A stretch of DNA of 64,000 nt from assembly GCA_036491115.1 (NCBI GenBank), contig DASXCQ010000013.1, positions 8,685 to 72,684 on the forward strand, read 5' to 3'. The notes under the pieces are model-generated. The model was not told the DNA's origin and ran no database searches. It was given only the letters and a program-made list of their open reading frames with translations. Each line of letters opens with the position of its first letter. Position 1 is the first letter of the stretch. Positions 40,689 through 48,838 of this stretch are shown here, in pieces. The position numbers and the translations under genes are program-made. This stretch comes from DATEPR01 sp036491115. Its GTDB lineage: Bacteria > Actinomycetota > Actinomycetes > Mycobacteriales > Pseudonocardiaceae.

Positions 40689-42611
40689 GTGCGGCGCGTG
40701 CTGTGGGCATACGCGACAGCGACGTCGTGCGCGCGGGGCGACCGAATGGCGTTCCGCGTCGGCGACACGGCGGGCGTGGTGCCGCGGGGCAGAGTGGACG
40801 TCGAGGACGCCGTCACCGGCGAACTCCGCCACACGGACGCGGTTCGCGGCTTCCGCTGGACGCTGGACGTGCCGGCGACGTGGCCGTCTTCCTTGTACCG
40901 GGCCGTTTTCACACCAGGTGACGGCGTGGACAGTGAGGTCTGGTTCGTGGTCCGGACCACTGTGCCGACCGGTCCGGTGTTGGTGTCACTGCCGTTCGCC
41001 ACCTGGCAGGCGTACAACCGGGCAGGCGTGCCGGGCGAAGGGTTGTACTGGACGGAGGATCCCGGCCGCGCCTCGGCGGTGACGTTCGACCGGCCGGGTG
41101 GCGGGCCGCCGCCGGAACGATGGGAGGACGGGCTCTTGCGGTGGCTGCGCGCCGAGGGTGTGACCGCCGACCTGTGCTCGGACATCGACCTGCACCAGTG
41201 CCCGGACCTGGTACGCCGCTACCGGTTGCTGGTGGTCAACGGGCACGACGAGTACTGGACCTGGGAGATGCGCGACGGTGTCGAGGACTTCGTCCGGCAC
41301 GGCGGCAACCTGGCGGTCTTCGGCGGCAACACCTGCTGGTGGCAGATGCGACTGGCCGACGGCGGCCGCACGATGGTGTGCCACCGGGACGCGGCGGCCG
41401 ATCCGCTGGCCGCCACCCGGCCCGAACTGACCACTGTGGAATGGTCGGCCGCTCCGGTGCACCGGCCGGAGAACACGTTGACCGGCCTGAGCTTCCGGCT
41501 CGGCGCCGGCTGCTGGGGTCCGGGCATGGCCACCATGTACGCCGACGCCTACACGGTCCGGTTCGCCGACCACTGGGTGTTCGAGGGCACCGGACTGGCC
41601 GACGGCGACCCGTTCGCCCTGGGCGCGCTGGGCTACGAGACCGACGCCGCCGACATCGTGGAGATCGACGGCGTGCCCAGGGCCACCGGCCGGGACGGCA
41701 CACCGCCGTCGTTCACCGTGCTGGCCACCGCCGACCTCGCCCACTGGGCCGACCACGGCCAGGGCGGCGCGGCCACCATGGGGGTCTTCACCTCCGGCGC
41801 CGGCACGGTGTTCAACGCCGGCACGGTGAACTGGGGTGCCGCACTCGGCGATCCGGTGGTCGCCAGGATCACCCGCAACGTGCTGGACCGGCTCTCCGCA
41901 CCCCGGTCCGACGGCTGGTCGGTGATCGGCACCCGGGACCGGGTGCGGGCGCTGGCCGCCGGGCGGGACCTGCTGTTCGCGGTGCTGGCCGGTGACGTGC
42001 TCGCCGTGCGCGAGGCGTGCCCGCAGAACCTGCGGTGGCAACCGGTACAGCCCGCGGCCGGCGTGGCGGCGCTGGCCGTGCCGAGGGAGGCGGTGCCCGG
42101 CGGCCCACAGGCCCTGTACGGCGTGACGGCGGACGATCGGCTGGTGCGCCGCCCGCTCACGCCGGCCGAGGCGCAGTGGCGGGAGATCGGCGCCTGTCCG
42201 GCCGGGACGTCGGCGCTGGCCGCGGCTGACGGGCGGTTGTTCGCACTGGACGGCGACGGTGTGCTGTGGGTGGCCGGGCAGGGCGCGGTGGCGTGGACCC
42301 GGTTCGGCGTCGGCTTCCGGAGTCTGGCCGCCATGAACGGGCGGCTGTTCTCGGTCGACGGCGACACCGTGGTGAGCAGGGCGGCCGCCGCCGACCGATG
42401 CTGGCTGCCGATGTGCTGCGCCGACGGTGTCGACGTGCTGGCCGCGTACGCCGGGCGCCTGGTCGGCGCGGGTGGCCGCCGGCCGTTGCGCTGGTCAGCC
42501 GCGCTGGCGTCGCCAGGCCCGGACCACGTCGTCGGCGTCGATCACCTGGTGCCCGCCGTCGGGTTGCCGGCGGATCCGGTTGTTCAGGTCGGCCACGATG
42601 TCGCGTACTGA
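40689..42611 (+). CDS. DMFA2-like protein with C-terminal propeller region
   Basis: A protein of about 640 residues with GTG start at 40689 (CGGGGA upstream). The first 410 residues resemble the large-subunit domain of N,N-dimethylformamidase: PFATWQAYNRAG, VVNGHDEYWTWEMRDGVEDFVRHGGNLAVFGGNTCWW, and a late GVFTSGAGTVFNAGTVNWG. Functional relatives form iron-dependent amidohydrolases, but many genomic members are uncharacterised. The remaining 230 residues repeat motifs such as GRDLLFAVLAGDVLAVRE and DGRLFALDGDGVLWV, like a beta-propeller. The last 117 bases lie over the convergent DUF1992 gene, so the true stop may have been lost. No signal peptide is seen. Confidence 0.72.
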   Translation: MRRVLWAYATATSCARGDRMAFRVGDTAGVVPRGRVDVEDAVTGELRHTDAVRGFRWTLDVPATWPSSLYRAVFTPGDGVDSEVWFVVRTTVPTGPVLVSLPFATWQAYNRAGVPGEGLYWTEDPGRASAVTFDRPGGGPPPERWEDGLLRWLRAEGVTADLCSDIDLHQCPDLVRRYRLLVVNGHDEYWTWEMRDGVEDFVRHGGNLAVFGGNTCWWQMRLADGGRTMVCHRDAAADPLAATRPELTTVEWSAAPVHRPENTLTGLSFRLGAGCWGPGMATMYADAYTVRFADHWVFEGTGLADGDPFALGALGYETDAADIVEIDGVPRATGRDGTPPSFTVLATADLAHWADHGQGGAATMGVFTSGAGTVFNAGTVNWGAALGDPVVARITRNVLDRLSAPRSDGWSVIGTRDRVRALAAGRDLLFAVLAGDVLAVREACPQNLRWQPVQPAAGVAALAVPREAVPGGPQALYGVTADDRLVRRPLTPAEAQWREIGACPAGTSALAAADGRLFALDGDGVLWVAGQGAVAWTRFGVGFRSLAAMNGRLFSVDGDTVVSRAAAADRCWLPMCCADGVDVLAAYAGRLVGAGGRRPLRWSAALASPGPDHVVGVDHLVPAVGLPADPVVQVGHDVAY

Positions 42612-42842
42612 CGACTCCAGCGACAGACGCGCCACCCTGGCCGGCAGGGCCTCGATCTCCTGGCGCAGTGCCGGCGCGTCCGGCATGTTCTCCCGGCGCA
42701 GCAGGTTCTTGACCCACCAGTCCTGGTCATAGGACTGGCCGTGGTCGGCCAGCGGTTTACCCGCGCCGGGCAGGTTGTCGAACTCGCCGCGTTCGTGCGC
42801 CTCCCGGATCTGCCTGTCCAGTGCCGACTCCCACGTCGTCAT
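42495..42842 (-). CDS. DUF1992 (DnaJ-homologue subfamily C member 28-like) protein
   Basis: A 115-residue protein matching the DUF1992 domain: WESALDRQIREAHERGEFDNLPGAGKPL, then ENMPDAPALRQEIEALPARVARLS. The domain occurs alone in bacteria and in human DNAJC28; its function is not established. The ATG at 42842 overlaps the stop of the upstream condensation-domain gene, so both are translated together. The C-terminal 117 bases are overlapped antisense by the DMFA2-like gene. Confidence 0.87.
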   Translation of the reverse strand: MTTWESALDRQIREAHERGEFDNLPGAGKPLADHGQSYDQDWWVKNLLRRENMPDAPALRQEIEALPARVARLSLESSVRDIVADLNNRIRRQPDGGHQVIDADDVVRAWRRQRG

Positions 42843-44167
42843 GCCCCGATTCTATTGCCCGGCAGCGTGACCGGTCCATCCACGGCGGCCACCACCAGAG
42901 CCTCGACGCCGGTGAGGAACGCCGTCATGTCGTGTTTGCGCAGGTAGGCGGTGTCCGCGGTGAGCTGGATGCCCAGTGTGTTCTCCGCCCCACCCACGTG
43001 CAGGCAGAACCGGCAACTCACCTGGTCCAGCGGCTCCTGCCAGGTCAGGGTCGACTCGCCGAGCAGGTCCCGCGGCGGCGTGCCGTCCGCGGTCGGCGGC
43101 AGTTCGGCCGCGCGCAGGTCGTTCACACAGCAGTACGGATGTACGTGGGCGCCCCGGCGGTCGCTGGTCTCCCGGACGATCCGGTCGCGGTCCCGCTCGT
43201 CGTACTGTGCGTACCGGTAGGCGGGCACCGCGGCCCGCCACGCACGCAGCACCACGTCGTCGAAACCGGTGGCACCGGCCAGCGGCACCACCAGCAGGCC
43301 CTCCAGCGCCAGCGTGGACACCATGTCCCTGGTCTGCTCGCGGAACCGGTTGCGCGAGATGGCCAGCATCGCGCACGTGTCGTGGCCGGTGAGGCCGCCG
43401 ATCACGGCGGCGAAGGCCGCGTTCAGCACCGCCGAACTGCCGGTGCCCAGCCGGTCGCCGACCGCCGTCGCCGCCCTGGCCAGCGCGGGGGACAGCAGGA
43501 AGGCCCGCTGGTAGCGCGGATTCTCGTGGGTGGCTGCCCGGTGCTCGAACATCGACGTGGGGATGCGGTCGTAGGCACGCCGCCAGTAGCCCGCCGCCGC
43601 CCGCGCCATCCGCGTGCCGGCAGGCGAACGCTGGAACGCGGCGAGGTCCACCGGTTGCGCCGCCGTCGGTTCCGGCACGTCGCCGCCCTCGACGGCGGCC
43701 CGCAGGTCGCGCAGCACGAACACGCTGCCGCCGAAATCGGTGGCCAGATGGCAGAAGCACACCACGAGGTACGCCGGGTGGCCGTCCTCGACCACCACGC
43801 CGACCCGCAGCGGCCACTCGTGCTCGTAGTCGAACGCGGCGGCCAGGTACCGCTCGGTGAGCTGGTCCGGCGACTCGTCGACCACGTCCACCCGCAGCTC
43901 ACCCTCGGCACTCACCGTCTGGACCGGTTCGCCGTCCACAACGGACATACGAGTGCGCAGCGCCTCGTGCCTGCTCACCACGAGAGCCACGGCGGCCAGC
44001 ACGGTGTCCAGGTCCGCGTCGACACCGCGGATGTCGACCGTGCGCGCGAAGTTGAAGTACGCGTCGGACGGGCGGGTTCGCTCGATCGCGGTCCAGATCG
44101 CGCGCTGGCCCCACGTGAGCACGTCACTCGCGCTCCGCGCACCCCGGAAAGCCACCGTGGCAGGCAT
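42839..44167 (-). CDS. stand-alone condensation-domain protein
   Basis: A 442-residue member of the condensation/acyltransferase superfamily (NRPS C domain, PapA, CoA-dependent acyltransferases). The active-site motif HHxxxDG appears as CHLATDFG (139-146): the catalytic second His (140) and Asp (144) remain, but the first His is Cys and the last Gly is Phe. Other C-domain blocks include LTWGQRAIW near residue 17 and RHEALRTRM near 67. There is no adenylation or carrier domain in it or near it. It may act as a free acyltransferase on another substrate. Its stop overlaps the DUF1992 start. Confidence 0.82.
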   Translation of the reverse strand: MPATVAFRGARSASDVLTWGQRAIWTAIERTRPSDAYFNFARTVDIRGVDADLDTVLAAVALVVSRHEALRTRMSVVDGEPVQTVSAEGELRVDVVDESPDQLTERYLAAAFDYEHEWPLRVGVVVEDGHPAYLVVCFCHLATDFGGSVFVLRDLRAAVEGGDVPEPTAAQPVDLAAFQRSPAGTRMARAAAGYWRRAYDRIPTSMFEHRAATHENPRYQRAFLLSPALARAATAVGDRLGTGSSAVLNAAFAAVIGGLTGHDTCAMLAISRNRFREQTRDMVSTLALEGLLVVPLAGATGFDDVVLRAWRAAVPAYRYAQYDERDRDRIVRETSDRRGAHVHPYCCVNDLRAAELPPTADGTPPRDLLGESTLTWQEPLDQVSCRFCLHVGGAENTLGIQLTADTAYLRKHDMTAFLTGVEALVVAAVDGPVTLPGNRIGA

Positions 44168-44194
44168 GACCTCCGGACTCTACGGCGTGGCCCC

Positions 44195-45628
44195 TCAGAG
44201 GTCCAGACCAGTGAGCACCATCGTGCGTTCCTCGGTCAGGTCCGCCATGGCCGACCGCAGGCCCTCACGCCCGACGCCGGACTCCTTCCAGCCGCCGTAG
44301 GGCATCTGGTCGGCGCGGAAGGACGGCACGTCACCGATGATGACACCGCCCACCTCCAGGTCGCGGTGCGCCCGGAACGCCACCCCGATGTCCTTGGTGA
44401 ACACCCCGGCCTGCAACCCGAACCGGCTGTCGTTGACCATCGCGAACGCCTCGTCGATGTCACCGAAGGGTGCCACCGACAGCACCGGACCGAAGATCTC
44501 CTCCGTGGTCACCTTGGCGTCGGCCGGCACCCCGGCCAACACGGTCGGCGCGACGGTCCGACCCTCGCGGGTACCGCCGGTCAACACGGAGGCACCGGCC
44601 GCCCGAGCCTCGTCCACCCACTCGGTGATCCGCTCCGCGGCCACGTCGTTGATCACCGGACCGACCTGCACGCCGTCCGCCGTCGGGTCGCCGGTGGTCA
44701 GCTTGCCCACCTCGGCCACCAGCGCGTCGGTGAACTCGTCGGACACGTCCCGGTGCACCAGCACCCGCTGCACGGCGATGCACGACTGCCCCGCCTGGTA
44801 GTTGGCGAACAGCGCGATCCGGGCCGCGGCGCCGGCCAGGTCCGGCCAGTCCCGGTCCACCACGACCGCCGCGTTGCCGCCCAACTCCAGCGTGATGTGC
44901 TTGCCCGGCGCCTGCCGCTGGATCGACCAGCCGACCGGACCGGACCCGGTGAACGAGATCACCGGCAGCCGGGGGTCGGCGACCAGCGAGCCCATCGCGT
45001 CGTTGGGCACCGGCAGCACGCTGACCATCCTCGGCGGCAGGTCCGTCTCGGCGATGATCTCGCCCAGCACCAGCGCGGTCAGCGGGGTGGCAGGCGCCGG
45101 CTTGACCAGGATCGGCGCGCCCACCGCGATCGCCGGCGCCACCTTGTGGGCCACCAGGTTCAGCGGGAAGTTGAACGGCGCGATGCCCAGGACCGGGCCG
45201 CGCGGGAACCGCCGCACCAGGGCGATCCGGCCGGTCGCGCCAGGATCGGTGTCCAGCCGCTGGAGTTCACCGGCGAACCGGCGTGCCTCCTCCGCCGCCC
45301 AGCGGAACGTGGACACCGCCCTGGCGACCTCGGCCCGCGCCCACATCAGCGGCTTGCCGTTCTCCGCCGTGACCAGCGCGGCGATCTCCTCGGACCGCTC
45401 CTCGAGCCGCCGGGAGATGTGATCCAGCGCACCCGCCCGCACGTGGGCCGGCAGCGCCTGCGCCTCCAGCCGGACCGCGTCGAGGTCGACGACCGCCTGC
45501 TCGACCTGTTCGGCCGTCGGCACCGACACCTCGGCCACCAGCGAACCGTCCCACGGGGACGTCACCGGCAGGGTCGCGCCACCCGTCGTCGGCACACCGG
45601 ACAGCAGGAACGGACGTGGCTCGGACAT
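44195..45628 (-). CDS. aldehyde dehydrogenase family protein
   Basis: A 477-residue NAD(P)-dependent aldehyde dehydrogenase. The catalytic Cys is in YQAGQSCIAVQRVLVH and the Glu in HITLELGGNAAVV; the cofactor loop is ISFTGSGPVGW. The segment RFPRGPVLGIAPFNFPLNLV, with MPYGGWKESGVGREG near the end, is typical of the non-phosphorylating glyceraldehyde-3-phosphate or lactaldehyde dehydrogenase-like branch. The substrate cannot be fixed. ATG 45628 follows AAGGAG. It is 27 bases upstream of the condensation gene and may share its transcript. Confidence 0.92.
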   Translation of the reverse strand: MSEPRPFLLSGVPTTGGATLPVTSPWDGSLVAEVSVPTAEQVEQAVVDLDAVRLEAQALPAHVRAGALDHISRRLEERSEEIAALVTAENGKPLMWARAEVARAVSTFRWAAEEARRFAGELQRLDTDPGATGRIALVRRFPRGPVLGIAPFNFPLNLVAHKVAPAIAVGAPILVKPAPATPLTALVLGEIIAETDLPPRMVSVLPVPNDAMGSLVADPRLPVISFTGSGPVGWSIQRQAPGKHITLELGGNAAVVVDRDWPDLAGAAARIALFANYQAGQSCIAVQRVLVHRDVSDEFTDALVAEVGKLTTGDPTADGVQVGPVINDVAAERITEWVDEARAAGASVLTGGTREGRTVAPTVLAGVPADAKVTTEEIFGPVLSVAPFGDIDEAFAMVNDSRFGLQAGVFTKDIGVAFRAHRDLEVGGVIIGDVPSFRADQMPYGGWKESGVGREGLRSAMADLTEERTMVLTGLDL

Positions 45629-45641
45629 GGTCGTCTCCTTC

Positions 45642-45669
45642 CGACACCGGTGAAAACGCCCAGGTGTCG
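45642..45669 (-). terminator. hairpin downstream of the serpin gene
   Basis: CGACACC (45642-45648) pairs with GGTGTCG (45663-45669) across a 14-base loop, between the serpin stop and the aldehyde dehydrogenase start, both on the minus strand. It could end serpin transcription. Confidence 0.45.
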
Positions 45670-45673
45670 ACGG

Positions 45674-46906
45674 CTATGCCCGTGGATCACTCACCCGGCC
45701 CAGGAACAGCGGCGCGCCGGACGCGGTGTCGGTGATCACGAACAGGAACGGCCGGTCCACCGTCACCGTGGGCGGGACCACCATGCCGGTGGACCGCACG
45801 CCCACGCCGGTGGCCGCCGCGGCGACCGTGCCGTGCTCGTCGATCCGCACCACCGCGTCGTGCTGGACCGTCTGGATCCGCAACGGTTCGGCCACGGTGA
45901 TCCCGCTGAAGTCGGCACCCGGACCGAAGGCGTCCGGCATGCCGAGGCCGGACAGCACCTGGGACAGGTCGAAGTCGGACGTGATGGTGAACTTCGGTAG
46001 CGCGAGGGCGATCCCGGCCGGCCGGACCGTGTCGAGCAGCGCCGGCAGTCCCTTGTCCCGCACGATCTTCAGCAGGTCGGCCGGCGATCCGGCGGGCAGC
46101 AGCACGGTGAACGCGAGCCGGCCGCCGGTGTAGGGGAGCGTCACCAACTGGTAGCCGGGCCCGGCCGCGTAGCCGTAGGTCTTGTCGGTCGGCTCGTCCG
46201 GGGTCGCCCGCATCATCGGCACCCGCACGACCGTGCCGTCGGCGAGGGTGAACGGGCCCGGCGTGGTGTCCTTCGGGTCGAACGCCCGCGCCCACGACGC
46301 CGACAGGTAGATCGCGTTGGTCAGCACCAGCCGAGTGGTGCTGTCCAGCGAACCGGACGGGAACAGCCGGCGGATCATGCCGTCGGTCTGCCCGGCGACG
46401 GTGCTGTTCACCTCCTGGCGGGCGCCGTCCGCGTCGGCCTGGAAGTCGGCGGTGCGCAGCGCGGCGCCGAACGTGGTGCGCAGCGTGTTGGCGAACCCCT
46501 GCCGGACCGGCATGCCGCGCTGGGTCCACACGGTGTTGGCCACCCGCAGTGTGTTGGTGTCGTCCTGCTCGGTGGCGGCGAGCCCCCCGAGCAGCGCCTG
46601 GGCCGCCGCCACCGTGCTCGACCCGTGCAGCACGTCGGCCAACTCGGCAGCGGTGCGGCCCCTGGCGCCGGCGGCCACCATCTGCAACGCGATCGCCACG
46701 CTGGCCGGGGACAGCGCCACGTTCCCGGAGGCCGGGACCGACGTCAGCAGATCGACGCCGAACCGGTCGTCCGCGGCGACCAACGCCGCCGCATCGGCGG
46801 GCACGGTGTCCGCGACCGGCAACAGTGTCGGCGGGGCGGTCGGCTTGCCGCCGCACGCGGCGAGCACGAGGAGCAGGACCAGGAGCGAGGCCGATCTGCG
46901 GGGCAC
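45674..46906 (-). CDS. serpin family lipoprotein (serine protease inhibitor)
   Basis: At 410 residues from GTG 46906, it begins with a lipoprotein signal (RRSASLLVLLLVLAAC, Cys18). The rest is a full serpin: NVALSPASVAIALQMVAAGARG, TRLVLTNAIYLSASWARAFD, LPKFTITSDFDLSQVL and the end VDRPFLFVITD then PLFLGRVSDP. The hinge reads DEHGTVAAAATGVGV, with the small residues needed for loop insertion, so it should be an inhibitory serpin. Aligning the downstream PPxV-RPF block puts Met of STGMVVPP at P1. It would sit outside the membrane and trap proteases there. Confidence 0.88.
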   Translation of the reverse strand: MPRRSASLLVLLLVLAACGGKPTAPPTLLPVADTVPADAAALVAADDRFGVDLLTSVPASGNVALSPASVAIALQMVAAGARGRTAAELADVLHGSSTVAAAQALLGGLAATEQDDTNTLRVANTVWTQRGMPVRQGFANTLRTTFGAALRTADFQADADGARQEVNSTVAGQTDGMIRRLFPSGSLDSTTRLVLTNAIYLSASWARAFDPKDTTPGPFTLADGTVVRVPMMRATPDEPTDKTYGYAAGPGYQLVTLPYTGGRLAFTVLLPAGSPADLLKIVRDKGLPALLDTVRPAGIALALPKFTITSDFDLSQVLSGLGMPDAFGPGADFSGITVAEPLRIQTVQHDAVVRIDEHGTVAAAATGVGVRSTGMVVPPTVTVDRPFLFVITDTASGAPLFLGRVSDPRA

Positions 46907-46987
46907 GGTTGAAGACGGTGCGGTGGGCCGATCCGGTTGCCTGGAAAATCGGCGGTGATGAACCAACCGGATCTCTAGAATCGCCGT

Positions 46988-48838
46988 GTGTCGATCACCA
47001 GGGGTGCGGGTGTGGTACCAGGAATCTCGGCACGGGGGGAACGGACCAAGGGTCGCGAGGCATGGCTGCTGCTGTGGCGGACCGACCGGAAGCTGTCGGT
47101 ACTGGTGATCTGCTGGGTGGCCGCCGGCGCGCTGCTGCCGGGTCTGGTCGTCACGGCGCTGGGTGTGGTGGTGGGTCTGCTGCCCGGCGCCATCCGGGAC
47201 GGCCTGGGATCCGCATCGGGCCACCGGCTGGTGTTGGCGCTGGTCGTGGCCGCCCTGATCTACGCCGTCTCCCTGGTGCTGGACCCGATCGGCAACGCGC
47301 TGGGCACGGCCGCGAGCGCCCGCATCACCGGTGACCTGCAGGGCAGGCTGCTGGCCTCGGTGTCCCAGCCGGTCGGCGTCGGGCACCTGGAGGACGCGCA
47401 GGTGCTGGACCGGCTGGCCCGCGCCGAGGGCAGCCTCACCGGCTACTTCCCCGGCGACGCAGCGGTCACCTGGGTGGGCACCCTGGCCAGCCGGGTCTCC
47501 GGGATCATCGGCTGCGCCGTGGTGTCGGTGTTCGTGTGGTGGCTCGGCCTGGTGCTGCTGGTGATGTGGCTGGCTGTCCGGCGTTTCGTGCTGGGCGCCG
47601 TCATCCGCCAGGCCACCGAGCTGCGTGGGCAGACCACGGTGATGCGGCGTGCCTGGTACTTCATCGGGGTCGGCTCGAAGGCAAGGGACGCCAAGGAGAT
47701 CCGGGTGTTCGGCCTGGCCGACTTCGTGGCGACGCGGTTCCGCCGTGAGTACCGCGAGGCGATGCGCTCGGCCGCCGGCGGGCTGCGCGACCTGCACCGG
47801 CGGGCCGGGCTGTGTTTCGTCGTGGTACTCGCCGGCTACGCGGTCGCGCTCGCGGTGATCGCGAACGACGCCCGCACCCACACGATCGGCATCGGCGCGC
47901 TGGCGATCCTGCTGCCCATGCTGTCGGTGACCATGACCGCGGGCACCGTCAACTACGACGACATCACGCTGGCCTGGACGTTGGCCGGGCTGCCGGACGT
48001 GGACCGGTTGGAGTCGGACCTGGTCGCCGAGGACCTGCCCGGCGCCCAGGCCGTGGCGGGCCGGCCGCTGCGGTCGGTGCGGCTGGAGTCGGTGTCGTTC
48101 CGCTACCCGACCGGCACCACGGATGTGCTCGCCGGTGTCGACCTGGAACTGCCCGCCGGCACGTCCACCGCGATCGTCGGGGTCAACGGCGCCGGCAAGT
48201 CGACGCTGGTCAGTCTGCTGTCCCGGCTGCGTGACCCCACCGAGGGCCGGATCACCGTCGATGGCACCGACGTGCGCGAACTGGATCCGAGTGGGTGGCA
48301 GCGGACCGTCGCGATCATGCCGCAGGAGCCCACCCACTACCCGGTCAGCGCCCACGACAACATCGCTTTCGGCGCGCCGGAGCACCGCGACGACCGGGCA
48401 GGCGTCGATGAGGCGGCGCGGCTGGCCGGTTTCGCCGATGTCGTGCCGACCCTGCCCGACGGCTGGGACACACTGCTGGCCAGGGAACTGCCCGGCGGCG
48501 TGTCGCTGTCCGGCGGCCAGTGGCAGCGGCTGGCCCTGGCCCGCGCCCTGTTCGCCACCCGGCACGGCGCCCGCCTGCTGGTGCTCGACGAGCCGACGGC
48601 CGCTTTGGACGTGCGCGGCGAAGCCCAGTTCTACGGCCGATTCCTGGACATCACCCGAGGACTCACCACCGTGATCATCTCGCACCGCTTCGCCACGGTC
48701 CGCCGGGCCGACGCCATCTGCGTACTGGACGGCTGCGTCATCGCCGAACACGGCACGCATGACGAGCTCGTCGCCCTGGGCGGTACGTACGCGCAGATGT
48801 ACCAGGTCCAGGCCGCGCGGTTCGGCGGCGGCTCGTGA
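46988..48838 (+). CDS. ABC transporter half-subunit (permease fused to ATPase), first of pair
   Basis: A 616-residue exporter-type half transporter with a six-helix membrane domain (about 25-340) and an ATPase domain (about 360-610): Walker A GVNGAGKSTL, signature LSGGQWQRLALARA, Walker B LLVLDEPTAALD. GTG 46988 has no clear ribosome site, so the start is uncertain and may be leaderless. Its end overlaps the second half transporter as GTGA. The two probably form a heterodimer. The substrate may be a peptide or lipid. No precursor peptide was found near. Confidence 0.88.
   Translation: MSITRGAGVVPGISARGERTKGREAWLLLWRTDRKLSVLVICWVAAGALLPGLVVTALGVVVGLLPGAIRDGLGSASGHRLVLALVVAALIYAVSLVLDPIGNALGTAASARITGDLQGRLLASVSQPVGVGHLEDAQVLDRLARAEGSLTGYFPGDAAVTWVGTLASRVSGIIGCAVVSVFVWWLGLVLLVMWLAVRRFVLGAVIRQATELRGQTTVMRRAWYFIGVGSKARDAKEIRVFGLADFVATRFRREYREAMRSAAGGLRDLHRRAGLCFVVVLAGYAVALAVIANDARTHTIGIGALAILLPMLSVTMTAGTVNYDDITLAWTLAGLPDVDRLESDLVAEDLPGAQAVAGRPLRSVRLESVSFRYPTGTTDVLAGVDLELPAGTSTAIVGVNGAGKSTLVSLLSRLRDPTEGRITVDGTDVRELDPSGWQRTVAIMPQEPTHYPVSAHDNIAFGAPEHRDDRAGVDEAARLAGFADVVPTLPDGWDTLLARELPGGVSLSGGQWQRLALARALFATRHGARLLVLDEPTAALDVRGEAQFYGRFLDITRGLTTVIISHRFATVRRADAICVLDGCVIAEHGTHDELVALGGTYAQMYQVQAARFGGGS

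Noticed and set aside
42821..46000. An open frame of about 1059 codons on the plus strand
   Set aside because: It lies antisense to the condensation, aldehyde dehydrogenase and serpin genes. Its composition (His, Arg, Gln, Val rich) is the usual shadow of GC-rich genes, and it has no motif.
46907..48760. An open frame on the minus strand extending the serpin upstream
   Set aside because: The extension is antisense to the first ABC half transporter. The serpin has its own lipoprotein signal at 46906.
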